Below, in pieces: positions 1-11,744 of a DNA stretch of 64,000 nt. The translations under genes were made by a program, and so were the position numbers. Origin of the DNA: Galeopsis tetrahit (Eukaryota; Streptophyta; Magnoliopsida; Lamiales; Lamiaceae); the NCBI GenBank assembly GCA_963675135.1, contig OY776121.1, positions 67,224,265 through 67,288,264 on the forward strand. The letters are read 5' to 3'. Under the pieces are notes generated by a model, which did no database searches, was not told the DNA's origin, and worked only from the letters and a program-made list of their open reading frames with translations. Each line of letters opens with the position of its first letter. Within the stretch, counting starts at the first letter, position 1.

Positions 1-578
1 CAAGTGCAAGAGTTGTAGCGGAAATAATAGCTAAATTAAATCCAGTTTCTCTATAATCTTCAAAAAAACAAATCAATCATTTTAATGGTGTGATCTTATC
101 AATATGCATATCTTTATGTTGTAACATTTTGCTAACCATGTTAATTTTAACTAAAATGTCATGCCAAATAACCATGCTTAACAAAAATTCAAAATGTTCT
201 AGGTCGTTTGCTACTTTGAGCTTCACTTTTTGTTTTAGGTTCGTCGGTTATTTTAAATAATTCTAACAAAGCTTCTCGTATTTGGGGAGTTTGATATCTA
301 ATGGTTTTCACACTTTCCACACGACTCTCCCAACGTGCACAACTCACGCCTGTTGTTGTGGTATTTAATTATGGTCATTTTTTGAGAAAGAGTGCATAAT
401 AAATTCATATTTAATATTTTACCGTTATAATATTATTGTAAATTTAGATTAGATATTTCGATTCATTATTTTTTTTTTACCTTTTAATTTATTTTAAAAA
501 ATATTAATTATATATATATATAAAGTAGGCCCCTAAAAATTTGGGGCCCAGGGCGGTCGCCCCTCAGGGCCACCACTG
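1..578 (-). pseudogene. hAT transposase relic (TTF zinc finger / hAT C-terminal type), cut by window start
   Basis: Read on the minus strand, about 345 down to 1 encodes the helical region between DUF4371 and the hAT dimerisation domain. Visible blocks are ARWESRVESVKTIRYQTPQI, then FEFLLSMVIWHDILVKINMV, then YRETGFNLAIISATTLAL. The frame is broken after the first block and a TGA follows the second, so the copy is dead. At 525-578 a GC-rich minus-strand segment beginning CAGTGGTGGCCCTGAGGG looks like a hAT terminal inverted repeat. The DNA between it and the coding relic is too short for the rest of the transposase, so the copy is internally deleted. The other terminus lies outside the window and no TSD can be tested. 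Confidence 0.7.
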
Positions 579-861
579 CTTGGTTGTTTGAGTGTTCATA
601 TCTCATGAATTCTTGACAAAACTTAATTAGTTTGTTAATAGTTTCAATCTCATTCTAGCTAATCTCATATTTTGGTTAAAAAAAGATGTGATAATCGTAG
701 AATTAGTTAGGACCTAATTTTGGTTGCAGTTCCAATCTCATTCTACTTCAATTTCAAATATCAGACCAGAAGAATATAAAGAAGATAAGATATGATACCA
801 ATAGAACCCATTTTAATTCTCCACAGGCTATAAATTAATGTTGGTTATGCATGTGGTGAAA

Positions 862-2161
862 ATGGAGAGCAGAAATCCTAATATTTGGAGGGACAGGTTA
901 TATAGGAAGTTATGTGGTGAAAGGAAGCATAAAATTAGGACATCCAACTTATGTATTTTCAAGGCCTAATTCCGAAAAGATTGGAATGCTCAATGACTTC
1001 CAATCCATGGGAGTCACTATAGTCAAGGTATATATTATCAATGAAATATTAAGCATATATATACTGTTCATAATGTTGTTGTTATTTTGAGATCGATGTG
1101 CTAGCTTGTAGGGAACACTCAACGAGCACGAAAAACTTGTTTCGATTATTAGGGAAGTTGATGACGTGATTTCTGCATTGGCATATCCTCAAGTTGTTGA
1201 TCAGTTGAAGATCTTGGGGGCCATCAAGGTTGCTGGTAATATTAAGGTATATATATATATATGTAACCTCTTACAACTAAGATTCTTCCATATATATAGT
1301 ATCTAAAAATGGATACCTCCATGTCAGAGGTTTATTCCATCGGATTATGGGGTTGAAGAAGACAGGGTAAGTGCATTGCCACTATTTGAAGCATTTCTGG
1401 AGAAGAAGAGGAGAATTCGACGTGCAATTGAAGACGCAAATGTCCCTTACACTTATGTCTCTATAACTTGCTGTGCTGCTTATTTCGTCAACTATTTACT
1501 CCATCCTTGTCAACCAAAACAAGACATAACTGTTTATGGCACTGGTCAAGCCAAATGTACGTACACACTTCTACAATTTTTTTTTTATCACAAAGTGTAT
1601 AATTTCAGTTTTAAAATTGACCTAACTACGTTTTCAGTTGTGCTGAATTATGAACAAGACATCGGCATCTACACGATCAAAGTAGCAACGGATCCAAGAA
1701 CACGCAACCGTGGAGTGGTATATAGGCAACCAACCAACATTATATCACAACTCGAGTTGATCTCTTTGTGGGAGAACAAAACAGGAACACATTTAAACAA
1801 GATTCATGTCTCAAGAACAAATTGTCACCCTTTCACAAAGTAAGTGGGGATTATATATATTTTTTGTAAACGACAATCGTAACATTAGTGTTTGATTTAG
1901 AGAGATTTGAATTTTTGCAGCTTTGCGGATCCACAGAATATACCAGTCTCCATCCTTCATAGTCTCTTCATAAGTGACGATACAACGACCTTCGATATTG
2001 GAGAGAATTATATTGAGGTTTCAGCTCTGTTTCCCGAGTTAAAGTACGCTACGGTTGATGACCTCCTCGACATTTTCAACAATCCCCCACAGCCATTTTT
2101 TAGCAGCATTGAAATGAATCATCTACAAACTAAAGCTGTTTACCATCACTCTGGAGCCTAG
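862..2161 (+). pseudogene. Eugenol/isoeugenol synthase-like NADPH reductase (NmrA/PCBER family), probably broken
   Basis: Five exons with GT/AG introns can be placed: 862-1027, 1112-1246, 1328-1556, 1638-1839 and 1921-2161. They encode about 320 residues, the normal family length. Exon 1 has the NADPH-binding motif LIFGGTGYIGSYVVKG; exon 3 has RFIPSDYGVEED and FEAFLEKKRRIRRAIEDA, with the lysine block that carries the catalytic Lys; exon 4 has NYEQDIGIYTIKVATDPR. This resembles phenylpropene synthases, which reduce coniferyl acetate to (iso)eugenol, more than pinoresinol reductases. Two defects are visible. The only nearby ATG (862) is one base out of frame with GGTGYIG, and that frame has a TGA just upstream. 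At the end of exon 4 the expected block (EEQIVTLSQ) lies in a different frame from the rest. A TATA-like CTATAAAT lies at 828-835. Probably a recent pseudogene or defective allele. Confidence 0.8.
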
Positions 2162-2591
2162 TTTTATGTAGCAGCGTAATACATAGCATCATACGAGTAA
2201 TTTATACATGATATTCAATTATACTAAATAATTTACAAACTAAATATAAATAATCTCATTTTCATATAATCATCATGAAATTTAGTGACAAGTCGGAATG
2301 TTAATTCTCAGAAACAGAAGCATCAAGCATTACGTGTATAATTCTTTCTTTTATTGAAACAACAAACATAAACATCTGCTCAGAATACTGTTTCACAATA
2401 TTTAAGGGAAGTATGCTCAGAATACTGACTAAGTTTCTAGAAACAACTTTCTAAGAAAAAAATTAAGCATCTTCTGATACGTTGGATGATGCAAAAGTTA
2501 CCCATCGTTCTTCATTTCGTTCTTCCCAAGACCAGCAAAATAATTCCCAATGACAGTCGATCTGATGGCCCCCGATTTCCATTCTTCTAAG
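2162..2591. other. Intergenic spacer between convergent genes
   Basis: AT-rich spacer holding the 3' untranslated regions of the reductase-like gene (plus) and the F-box gene (minus), which are tail-to-tail. A 14-bp motif, TGCTCAGAATACTG, occurs twice near 2376-2425. No open frame or RNA gene is seen. Confidence 0.6.
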
Positions 2592-3806
2592 CTATGTCCT
2601 CCACGAGATAAGACCGTTGACATGAGGAAAAAGGGGGGAAACAGAGGAGAACCATTCATTTTTCACCTCAATCTCTCTCATTCCCAAATGGTGATCATAA
2701 ACATATAGATGCTTATCCTTCACGCACATGAAAACCAATTTGACCTCAACTCTCATATAAAAAAGAGGAATCATTTCTTTTGTGCAATCCACGCTGATAC
2801 TAAGTTGCTTTTCCCAACCTTGACCATCTAAACTCCTCAAGATCCACACGTCGATTTGGTCAGCAGATTGACGAGTCACAAAACCAAGATATCCCCCAAT
2901 CTCAAGGATCCGATCATGAATTCCACCCATGTTTGGGAGTGGTGTCTTCCGAAACTTTTCATCATTCAATGCCATCGAGACAATATGCTCATTTTGATTA
3001 GCATGTGGCATCCAATGTAGAGCTCCGATAGCAAAAACTGGATTGTAAGTTATACTACCAAAAAATCCATTAGGGGGTCCATTCACCCCTCTCCAAGATC
3101 CACACCCAATGTCAATAACCTCGCACTCAAAGTATTTGAACGTGTCCTGAAACAAATGCACCAATTTGTACCTGCTCGACTCATGGCAAAATGCTAATCC
3201 ATATGATTCAATAAGATTTGAAGACCTAGTCCCGCAAGGGATCGTGTTCAATTCCCTAGTGACAGGATTCAAGACGACCAATCCTCCTCTCTTCATATTG
3301 GTTTCAAGAATGATCAAACCATTGCACACTGCCCTAATTTGTCCCGTGCAAGTTACACTGTAGTCCCTTATTGTGCTCTTTTCATCTTTGATTTCCAAAA
3401 ACTTTATTCGAGAACCCTTTAGTGTGTCAAAAAGGTTACAACGAGGGTCAGACTTAGACAGTAAGTTTGAAACCTTCGATTCAACGTAGAAATCGGAGCT
3501 TGATGTCTTCCCAACATCAAAAGACGGGAGAGCCTTTGCCAAGTATAATAATCCGACTTCGGAGCGTTGCAGATGGGCATCAATAAACAACGGACTATTC
3601 ACAATCCCATACCACTCCTTACAAACAAACCTTGCATTCACTAAAGTTTCAAGGGGAAGCCGAACATTGATGTTGAAATTGCATTCTTCAGGAAGGCTGG
3701 GTATAACAACGGGACCATCTTGTGGCTTCTTTTGGTTTTCTTCAAGCTCCCTTTTCAACCTTATTCTTTCTTCTACCAATCTCAGCAACCTATTAGTTTC
3801 TCCCAT
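2592..3806 (-). CDS. F-box protein with F-box-associated (FBA) C-terminal domain
   Basis: Open frame of about 404 residues from the ATG at 3806 (MGETNRLLRLVEER). The frame stays open upstream to 3878, but a splice acceptor (CATATGCAG on the minus strand, exon edge 3828) lies just before this ATG, so the first exon is probably a 5' UTR exon further right. After a charged N-terminal segment (about residues 7-35, likely coiled coil) comes an F-box core, LPLETLVNARFVCKEWYGIV, then a beta-propeller-like FBA region (AVCNGLIIL, NPVTRELNTIP, YGLAFCHESSRYKLVHL, FAIGALHWMP). F-box proteins recruit substrates to SCF ubiquitin ligases through SKP1; the target here cannot be inferred. The start of the F-box (LPEECNFNINVRLPLE) is atypical, so SKP1 binding is not certain. 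No disabling change is seen. Confidence 0.85.
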   Translation of the reverse strand: MGETNRLLRLVEERIRLKRELEENQKKPQDGPVVIPSLPEECNFNINVRLPLETLVNARFVCKEWYGIVNSPLFIDAHLQRSEVGLLYLAKALPSFDVGKTSSSDFYVESKVSNLLSKSDPRCNLFDTLKGSRIKFLEIKDEKSTIRDYSVTCTGQIRAVCNGLIILETNMKRGGLVVLNPVTRELNTIPCGTRSSNLIESYGLAFCHESSRYKLVHLFQDTFKYFECEVIDIGCGSWRGVNGPPNGFFGSITYNPVFAIGALHWMPHANQNEHIVSMALNDEKFRKTPLPNMGGIHDRILEIGGYLGFVTRQSADQIDVWILRSLDGQGWEKQLSISVDCTKEMIPLFYMRVEVKLVFMCVKDKHLYVYDHHLGMREIEVKNEWFSSVSPLFPHVNGLISWRT

Positions 3807-4381
3807 CCCTGTTGTCGCATTCACGACTCTGCATATGAGGAAGGAACTAATAATTACATTATAGGTACCATACCACATAACAATTATTTGGTATTAATAT
3901 TTGAAACCTTCTTACATAAGAGTATAGATTAGAAAACAATTTTAGCTGATCATTGGTTGAAATAGCACATACAATGGCAATATTAACAACTGATAAAATA
4001 AAGCTCCAAACCTAGCCTAACAGTACAGAGTCCTCTGTTTTTTATAATTTATCCTATTTTTTTTCACACAATAAACAGTGTCCTTTATTGTTCTATTTCA
4101 GCTACTGTTTCAAATTTCAAGACTAGCATTATTTTGTAGTACATACTGTTACACTTGCACATAAAAATAACCAATATTCAGTAGAATGTAGAAAATGAAG
4201 ATGTATATCATTCTAAAAAACTCACATAAGAAATTCTTAATCTCCATTCTACAGACCATACTGCACGTTGAAAAAAATGATATATAATAGATTTTCTTTT
4301 AAATGCAGAGCTTTAGAAAGCATTACTAAGATTTAATTTTTTTTAAAATCATGGATTTAATCTTTTATTATTTTCTCTTTT

Positions 4382-4902
4382 AGGCAACTTTTCATCATTC
4401 TGAGCTAATCCTGATTATCATAACATACCTGCACGACAAAAAACTTGACGTTTACTATGTATGACAATTGTATATATTCCTCAAACATCGCATGCTACGA
4501 ATGCGACTTCTAAATAAAAAAGTATTTAGGCAACTTTTCATCATTTCCGAGCTAATCCTGATTATGATAACGTACCTGTGCGACAAAAAACTTGACCAAG
4601 AAATTGGATATACAGATTTGACTATCTCAAAAAATGAACCACTCTGCCATTTAAAACAAGAATTGGAGCTCCAATTTCCTAAAAAGTGCAGGCCCTCTGG
4701 TGCAAAACAGAGTCAATTTCATTCAAATTTGTGTATCCAATTCTCATAGGGCCCTATCCCTTGTGTAATCATTAGATGGTATGCTTGCTCTGGTTGAAGT
4801 AGATAGGGCTTAATCGGTAAAGCAACGAGAACTGCAATGAGGAAAACGAGGAAACATGGCAATTCCACTATGTATGACAATTGTATCTATTCCTCAAACA
4901 TC
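4382..4902. repeat. Two pairs of imperfect direct duplications
   Basis: A 68-bp segment at 4382-4449 (begins AGGCAACTTTTCATCATT, ends AAAAAACTTGAC) recurs with about six mismatches or indels at 4528-4596. A second segment of about 36 bp (ACTATGTATGACAATTGTAT...) at 4454-4489 recurs at 4867-4902. The order A-B-A'-B' suggests one longer duplication that has been interrupted, partly by the inverted-repeat element at 4600-4747. Confidence 0.7.
4600..4747. mobile_element. Small MITE-like inverted-repeat element
   Basis: The ends are imperfect inverted repeats: AATTGGATATACAGATTTGA at the left, and the reverse complement of the right end reads AATTGGATACACAAATTTGA. The interior includes the palindrome GAATTGGAGCTCCAATTC. 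At about 150 bp without coding capacity this fits a MITE, but I see no clear TSD and cannot assign a superfamily. Confidence 0.45.
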
Positions 4903-5488
4903 AACTCCAATGTATGCATACTATGTGTGTGATGTTGCTTAAAATAAAAACATCCCCTGAAATCCACTACAGAGTACAGATTGAATATCCCATTTTAAAT
5001 TTGCAATACATAAATAAATTCACCCAATAAACAAGATACAGAAGGAAAAGTTTTGACAAATTGATCAAACAATCATATGCTTCTGATCTTCAAGTGATGC
5101 CCATAATTTTTTTAAGTCTGGGTATTCGGGATACCAAGGAACCACTAATCAAGATCGAGGGGCCGATTCCACTTTATGGACTGCCCTCAGGAATTGTTTC
5201 CACCTCCTATGTCTCAAGTGATGCCAATAATTTTTTAACAAAAAATCATTCAACTCTACTCAATTCCCCTATTCATATGCATAATTGAAAAAAAAAAAAA
5301 AAAAGTCATCAAAATTCATCAACAGCACAATAAATTGATTGAACTTCCGCCGAATGGTAGATACGAGCAAAACACGCCGTATAATCATAAACTCACATCT
5401 TTGAAATTGTCAAAATAACAGAGAAAACCATAGAAACATTAATTAATTAATCAATCAATAGAGTGTGAATTGGAAGGCGTCTCTAACC

Positions 5489-6885
5489 GTTATCGAAGTC
5501 TTGCAGATGACGGCCGTTTCCAATACCCCAGTGGCGTATGACGAACATCACCAAGTGGTGTGAGAGACTTTAGAATTTTAGGAGTACAACATTTTGGTCT
5601 GAATTTTGGACTTTTCTGATATTCTTCTATTCTCTTTTTTTTTTATTCTGCAGACCCCTATGTACGCCAAGGTTAGAAAAAAAAAAAAAATGATCCATCT
5701 TCTAATATATGCAATATTATATACATGCAATGTTGATCAATTAAGATGAATTAAGTTAAAATTTGTGGGTCAAACACAGGTCAATTTTAATTAGAATATT
5801 TATTTTTGCTTTCAAATATTATTTTATTATATGACAAAAACTATGTTACTACAAGACCTAAATTTTGTCACTACAAGACCAAAAGTGTATTGCTACAAGT
5901 CCAAAAATATTCTGGACACTTTTTTTTTTTGAACAAAATTACTAAAATAATTCTGACTTATTCGGCTACTACATGACTAAAACAATGTTTACTACAAGAT
6001 CAAAATTTTATCACTATAAGGTCAAAAGTGTATTACATGTCCAAAAATATTTTGGACAATTAATTTTTTTGGTGAATTTATCAGAATGTTTTAACATGTA
6101 GTATTAAATTTTTAGCTTTGTAGTGGTAATTTTTTGACCTAATAGTAATAATATTTTGATCATGTAGTAAACCACCTGTTTGCGACCTACAAATTTTCTG
6201 GGCAACCCAGATTCGGGCTTATGATCTACGAATTTTTTAAAATTATCTTAATTTTTTTTTTTTATTAAATGGACTTAGAGTTTTGACTTATCAAATTAGT
6301 ATGGATACAATCTTTTCATAAAGTTCAAATGTGTAGTGTGGTGTGTATGTGGGGTTAATAAGCGCTTTGTGAACTATTTCAAAACTGAGGTAGTTTTTAA
6401 AAATCATTATTTTATATATAAATTTTTACTTCATTTTACTTTAATTACTTATATTTTATTATTTTATATAAGTTTTTGTGAATAATGTAATATTTATTTA
6501 GTCAATTGGTGCATGTATTTTTTAAAATGTAAAATAAAATAACTAATATTAATAAATAAGTATTTTAGTGAAAATTTGAGATTAAATTAAATCGTTTACA
6601 AACTATTCAGGATTCAGATAAAAAATAGTAATAATAATCATTTGAACTATTTTAATAAAATTTACTAACATAAACAAACCATTCGTCAAGTTGTGGACAA
6701 GTTGCTTAGTAAGCACATGAGTTGACTCATATAGATTATAGAGTAATGTTTTGGGGCGTGGAATCTGATTGATTGGAAAAGGGCATTTTCGTCATTTTAT
6801 GTACTAAAATGATAATTTTACTCTTACTAAATATTTTGACTGAAATGTGTTAATTTAACTAAAAATGACTGGAGATGGTGACGAC
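5489..6885. other. Non-coding AT-rich spacer
   Basis: No open frame with coding character. It holds the foldback repeat at 5841-6173, several poly-A/T runs, and otherwise unremarkable AT-rich sequence up to the hAT element at 6886. Confidence 0.5.
5841..6173. repeat. Foldback repeat with three copies of one motif
   Basis: The motif TACTACAAGAyCwAAATTTT...TCACTAyAAGrnCAAAAGTG occurs directly at about 5846-5895 and 5982-6030. It recurs inverted at about 6110-6173, where the reverse complement begins GTTTACTACATGATCAAAAT. The first two copies also share TCCAAAAATATTyTGGACA downstream. The arrangement is that of a decayed foldback element or MITE; no TSD is apparent. Confidence 0.5.
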
Positions 6886-7770
6886 CAGGGGTGGGTAAAT
6901 ATACCGAAATTTCGGTATACCGAGCTTTTCGTATCGAAAAAATATCGAAATTTTCGGTACGGTGACGGTATGGAAAATGATCATACCGCTGTATTTCAGT
7001 ATACTGAAATTTTTTTGGTATACCGAAATTTTTTCGGTGATCGGTATGAAACGGCATATCGATATATCGAAATACCGAAACCTTAATAAAATAATAATTT
7101 TATGTTATTTTTAAATTAAAATAACTTTAATTATTAAAACATAAATAAAATAAACCTTAAATAATTAATTTCGATATAAAACAATGCTTCAATATTTTCG
7201 ATATTAATTGGTATACCGGTATTTCGATATGAAATGATGGTTCAATATTTTCGATATGAATCGGTATACCGATATGATACGATATACCGTATCGAAAATT
7301 CGATATACCGAAATTACGGTACGGTATCGGTATGAATTTTTATAGGGAATAAATACAATTTAAGTCATTATATAAGACCCTTAAACAATTTAAGACACAA
7401 ATTATTCTTAAAACAATTAAGGTCACTATTTAATTTGGATACCCTGTAATGCCCTTTCCGTATAAAAAATATAATTAATTCAGTGGCTCCATAAATCCAT
7501 CAATTGTAGTAATTGCGAATTGAAATGTTTGACATTCCTTTTACAATCAGTTACCAAATTTACATAGAATCTCGATTGAAGGTGCAGATCGTGGGAATCA
7601 ATGCATCGTTGACGTCAATCCTCCGATTTTTGTCTTCCATATCATAGGTATTTCAATATTTAGAGATTAATTAAGATTAAGCTTTTACTAATATCATTTC
7701 AATATTAAAAAATTGCCCTTATTCTGTGTTTTCGAGAATTTCAGATTTTTATATACCTTCTTTTTCCCAG

Positions 7771-8793
7771 AAATTGAGAGTCCTCTAATTCTGAATATCG
7801 ATTTCGATGGTAGATGCAAGCTTGTCCGGGTAAATGTTGAAACAACGTTCCACAGCATAGCAAACGTAATCAACTACAAATGGTCCAATTTATCAGAAGG
7901 TAATTACTCAATCATGTATTCAGTTGGGTGTATCAAGTATTTAGAGTCTGATATCAATGTAAGTGGTATGATAGATTTCTGCACTCTATATTCAGAAAAG
8001 ATGGTTTCTATATACATTGTTATATAATAAATTAAGGAAATATTCATTACATATTTTATGAGTTGTGTTCATCTTATAAATTCATTGAATGGTTATTTCT
8101 ATAAAATAATAGATTCTTTTAGCTATTAATTTAGTTATTTAATTGAATGATTTGGTAGTTCCGAAAAAACTTCATTTTTAAAAAATTTTATTTTAATAAG
8201 CAGTGCTCATTATATCAAAAGTTTTGTTAGTTATTTCGTGTTTTATGAATTGTTGTGGAAGCTCTATCCCAACATTCAACAAAAATCATTATTTTTTGTT
8301 TGATTTAGGTCTGTTTTCGGTTGCTTTCGATATCGTATCTACTGAAAACAGGGATAATTGGTCATGGTTTCTAATGAAGATCAAGGACAATATCCATCAT
8401 GCTAAACAAATCATATACATTTCAGACAGAAGCACGGGACTGATGTCAGCGTTCTATGACGTATGGGAATGACCCGCCCACTTCTACTGTTTGTATCATC
8501 TTCTAACTAAACTTAAGGGAAGGTATGGTGGAGGATGGAACACTCAGCATCGCGAGAATATGGCAAATCTTTTCAAGTAGTGTGCTTATGCTCCAACGAG
8601 CTGCATATTCAACGAAAAACTCGTGAAGTTCAAAGAGGTTGGAGGTAGAATTGCAGAGGATTGGTTGCAAGATATTCTGTATTCAAAATGGGTTGTATAT
8701 CATTCACTGCATATAAAAAGGTACGACGAGATGACGTCGAATGCAGCAAGTGTGGAAAGAAAGGCAGACACGACTCGTTAACGTGTCCGCACG
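7771..8793 (+). pseudogene. mudrA-like MULE transposase relic
   Basis: Three blocks of a MULE transposase survive. 7771-8025: an N-terminal domain (ILNIDFDGRCKLVRVNVETT, YKWSNLSEGNYSIMYSVG). 8300-8700: part of the catalytic region, with VAFDIVSTENRDNWSWFLMK, IIYISDRSTGLMSAF, then in another frame FYCLYHLLTKLKGRYG and LFK-stop-CAYAPT. 8737-8785: a CCHC-like zinc knuckle, CSKCGKKGRHDSLTC. The first catalytic block and intervening sequence are missing, the blocks lie in different frames and a TAG interrupts the third, so no active transposase can be made. Plus-strand direction matches the position near the left terminus of the MULE. Confidence 0.75.
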
Positions 8794-8885
8794 TGTTCGG
8801 CACAAATAGGACAAATCTAGATTACTAGATTTAGTTCTATTATATTTGAATAATAACACAGTTGTTTTAATCCCACCATTTTTTA

Positions 8886-10656
8886 TGTTGGTCCCAAAGT
8901 TGAGTTAAGATTGAGTAAGCTAGTAAAAGTCTAGAGGGGAGGGGTGAATAGACTTTCAAAAATCTTTCAAAATATCAGAATATGCAATGCGGAATTTAGT
9001 CTTCTTATGTACTGTACTGTGCTTACTCAGCTCAGATCAGTACTTTCAGAATAATATGGGCCTTACTAGTTTATACTCAACTTTTCTATAGATCTTTATC
9101 TTTGTTAATTCCTAATGTTCTTGATTAAACAATTCAAACAAATATTAAACAGTAAAGTAAAGAACACAGAATTTTATAGTGGTTCGACAAATGTCTACAT
9201 CCACTCTCACAACTCCAGTTGTGAAGTTTTATTACTCTTCTTGAGCTTCTTGTGGCTTAGAGTCCCAAGATTAAGACTTTGATCTTTTCGATTATACCTC
9301 CAGGTATATCTTCGATCTACTAGTAATTCTACAAGTAACTAGCACACTTGTTTTACAAAATACAAACTTAAACTTGAAAAGTAAAACTTCTCTTTGAATA
9401 GCCTTTGATTCTTCTCTTCAATTCAGTGGCTCTTCTCTTCTTTAATCTCCTTCAACTCTGTGAGTTCTCGCTTGTAGACTTGCTCTTTGAATTCTCTAAG
9501 ATCGGTAATTTCTCAGTAGTAGCAGTAGTCTCTTCAAGTAGGAGATCATACAGTATTTATAGAACTTAGTATGACAGTTAGCAGTTTGTGAACTAACTCT
9601 CAACTAACTCTAAACTGTTTTTGTAACTTCTTCTTGTAACCGACTTTGTAACTTCCTTCAACTTCCAAGTCAGCATATCTTCAATATATCTTCAGTTACA
9701 CTTTAAATAAGCTTTCCAAACTTATTCTTTAATTTTGATAAATCAGCACAGTAACTTACTGCTCTGATTTTTACTCTTCGGATTTTACTCTGCTGATTTT
9801 TACTCTTCTGATTCAATCAGCACAGTAACCAAAAACTGTTCAAAACTTCTCCAGATTTCTTCTAAGCTCTTCTTCAACTCTTCTTGAAGTCTTCTTAGTC
9901 TGAAGTAGTCCTCTGAGTCTTCTTAGTCTTCTTTAGTCTTCTGAACTTCTTCTAATCTAGTTCTAATCTAGTGTTCTGATTTTACTGTTCTGAACTTTAC
10001 AATGCTGAATACAATAGAACACAACTTTACATGTATAAAACCTATCTATACATCAACTGAACTATATACAGATGAGTATTTCTAAGTCCTATACTATAAG
10101 CTGTCTATACAATACAAAACATCAGCTTAGTTCCTAACAGTTCATATATCAGATCAGTAACCAATAAGATCAGTAACTCATAAGATCAGTAACACATGTA
10201 AGTTCAATAACTTCCATATAAGATCAGTAAATATCTAAGATCAGTAAACACTTAAGATCAGTAACTTACATATAAGATCAGTAAGCATATAAGATCAGTA
10301 AGTATATAAGATCAGTAAGTATATAAGATCAGTAACTCATATTCAAATATCTCATATAAGATCACTAAAATTATTCTCAGTTTCCATACTCAGATCAGTA
10401 ATCTTATTCCATATGACTCAGTTAAGATCAGTAATCTTATTCTTAGTATTACTCTATAAGATCAGTAAACTTATTTCAGTTAGCATTAAGATCAGTAATC
10501 TCAATTTAAGTTTCTCATCAGATTAGTAAGCTTAGATTCAGATGACTTAGTTAAGATGACTTAGAACCACATATATCACTAACTTTAAGTTGCTTTTGGC
10601 CATCAAAACATACTTTCATCATCTAGAACATTGTTTATAGGATTCATATCCCAACA
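8886..10656. mobile_element. Solo LTR (1.77 kb) with TSD TTTTA
   Basis: The sequence starts TGTTGGTCCC and ends ATATCCCAACA, so both strands show the TG...CA ends of an LTR. Identical 5-bp duplications TTTTA flank it (8881-8885 and 10657-10661). No gag or pol is attached, so it is a solo LTR left by LTR-LTR recombination. The superfamily is not certain; the TGTTGGG... terminus and length would fit a large Ty1-copia LTR. It contains an unusual array of an AGATCAGTAA motif. Confidence 0.8.
10151..10530. repeat. Interspersed short-motif array: AGATCAGTAA
   Basis: The 10-mer AGATCAGTAA, or close variants, recurs roughly fifteen to twenty times, separated by irregular 5-25 bp spacers (for example CATAT and TATATA). 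It lies entirely within the solo LTR. The irregular spacing differs from a simple tandem satellite. Confidence 0.8.
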
Positions 10657-11394
10657 TTTTACTAATTAGACAAGGTATTTACTTTAATATATGAATAATA
10701 ACACATGTGTTTTACTTTAATATTTTGTTATTTTTCTACTGGTTGTATTTCATTTAACAATATATATTATCACAAGTTAAATGTTGTTAAGTATTTTATC
10801 ATTAAGAATCATGATATTATTTAGATACACCGTACTGCTGTCTAGACTTGTATTTTGTTATATTTATCAAAACTTATGATGTCTCTGTAAGGAATTAGTT
10901 AATGTACAATTTAAACAAACCATGGATTAATACAAATATATCCTTTATTCAACTACACTATATACATTTTATAAGTTTTAACTTAGGTTTCAGTTAATTT
11001 GATAAATAATATGCTTAAGATATTATATGACTATCAATAAAGTTTTAATAAATTTTATTAAATATCCCGTCAATGCACTATAATTTAATCATACATTAAT
11101 TAAGGATAAATTTGTATATTTTTTTTTGAATACACTATTTATTTACACACTAACAATCACAAAAACACCATATACAAACACATAAATGCTTACAACTTAC
11201 GTGTAGTACATTTTTTTTGTTCGGCATATAGTATTATTAGAGTAGAACGTCATTGTTCATTAGATATTATATTAAACCATAATTTAACCAATATTCAGTA
11301 AGAAACTTACAAAAAATATACTATTCATCTATTAAATTCATCATTTCAATAAGAAACCATTGTGTATTTAAGACACAAGTGCAATAATAAACAA
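10657..11394. other. Non-coding interior of the MULE
   Basis: AT-rich DNA between the solo LTR and the first F-box fragment. No open frame, inverted repeat or RNA gene is recognisable. Confidence 0.4.
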
Positions 11395-11700
11395 TTAGGT
11401 GCGTAAAGTTGTCATCGGAGATACAAGGCTTTGAATATACTTATAGGTATAAGCGGTACAAATCACTGAATCCACTTCTTCTATTATTCCTTCTTTTCTT
11501 GTTGTAAAATCGTATGAGTAGAACGAACCTGATGGATAAGTTCTGAACATAATCTTTTTTTGTTTCTTGTTAATGAAGTGTATAGGAACGAGTTTATAAT
11601 TAATGGGTAACATTCCAACTTTAGAAATAGTAAACTTCTTCCAGGTTGATCCACTAATTGAATACAAGAGCACCTGCATTTCAAAATAATATTTTCTCGC
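11395..11700 (-). pseudogene. F-box-associated domain fragment (captured), C-terminal part
   Basis: The minus-strand frame reads VLLYSISGSTWKKFTISKVG, then MLPINYKLVPIHF, FRTYPSGSFYSYDFTTRKEG and YKYIQSLVSP. This is the pattern of the C-terminal FBA repeat of plant F-box proteins (strand, W, short strand, final SYIESLVSP-like block). The F-box and the first half of the domain are missing. The open frame extends to 11853, but the part beyond about 11700 overlaps the opposite-strand fragment and is not convincing. It lies head-to-head with that second fragment, as expected for independently captured pieces. Confidence 0.55.
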
Positions 11701-11744
11701 ACCACAATTATCAACAATGTTTCTATCCCCATACACGGCTAGGT

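Larger units (their letters stand above)
3829..5488 (-). other. Probable 5' UTR intron and upstream region of the F-box gene
   Basis: The acceptor at 3829 is clear. A candidate donor on the minus strand (exon end about 5488, GATAACG/GTTAGAG) is weak, so the intron length is tentative. The stretch is AT-rich without coding signal and contains duplicated segments and a small MITE-like inverted repeat, listed separately. Confidence 0.35.

Noticed and set aside
6865..7086. Overlapping frames rich in Tyr, Arg and Phe on both strands
   Set aside because: Produced by the ATACCGAAATTTCGG palindromes of the hAT terminus.
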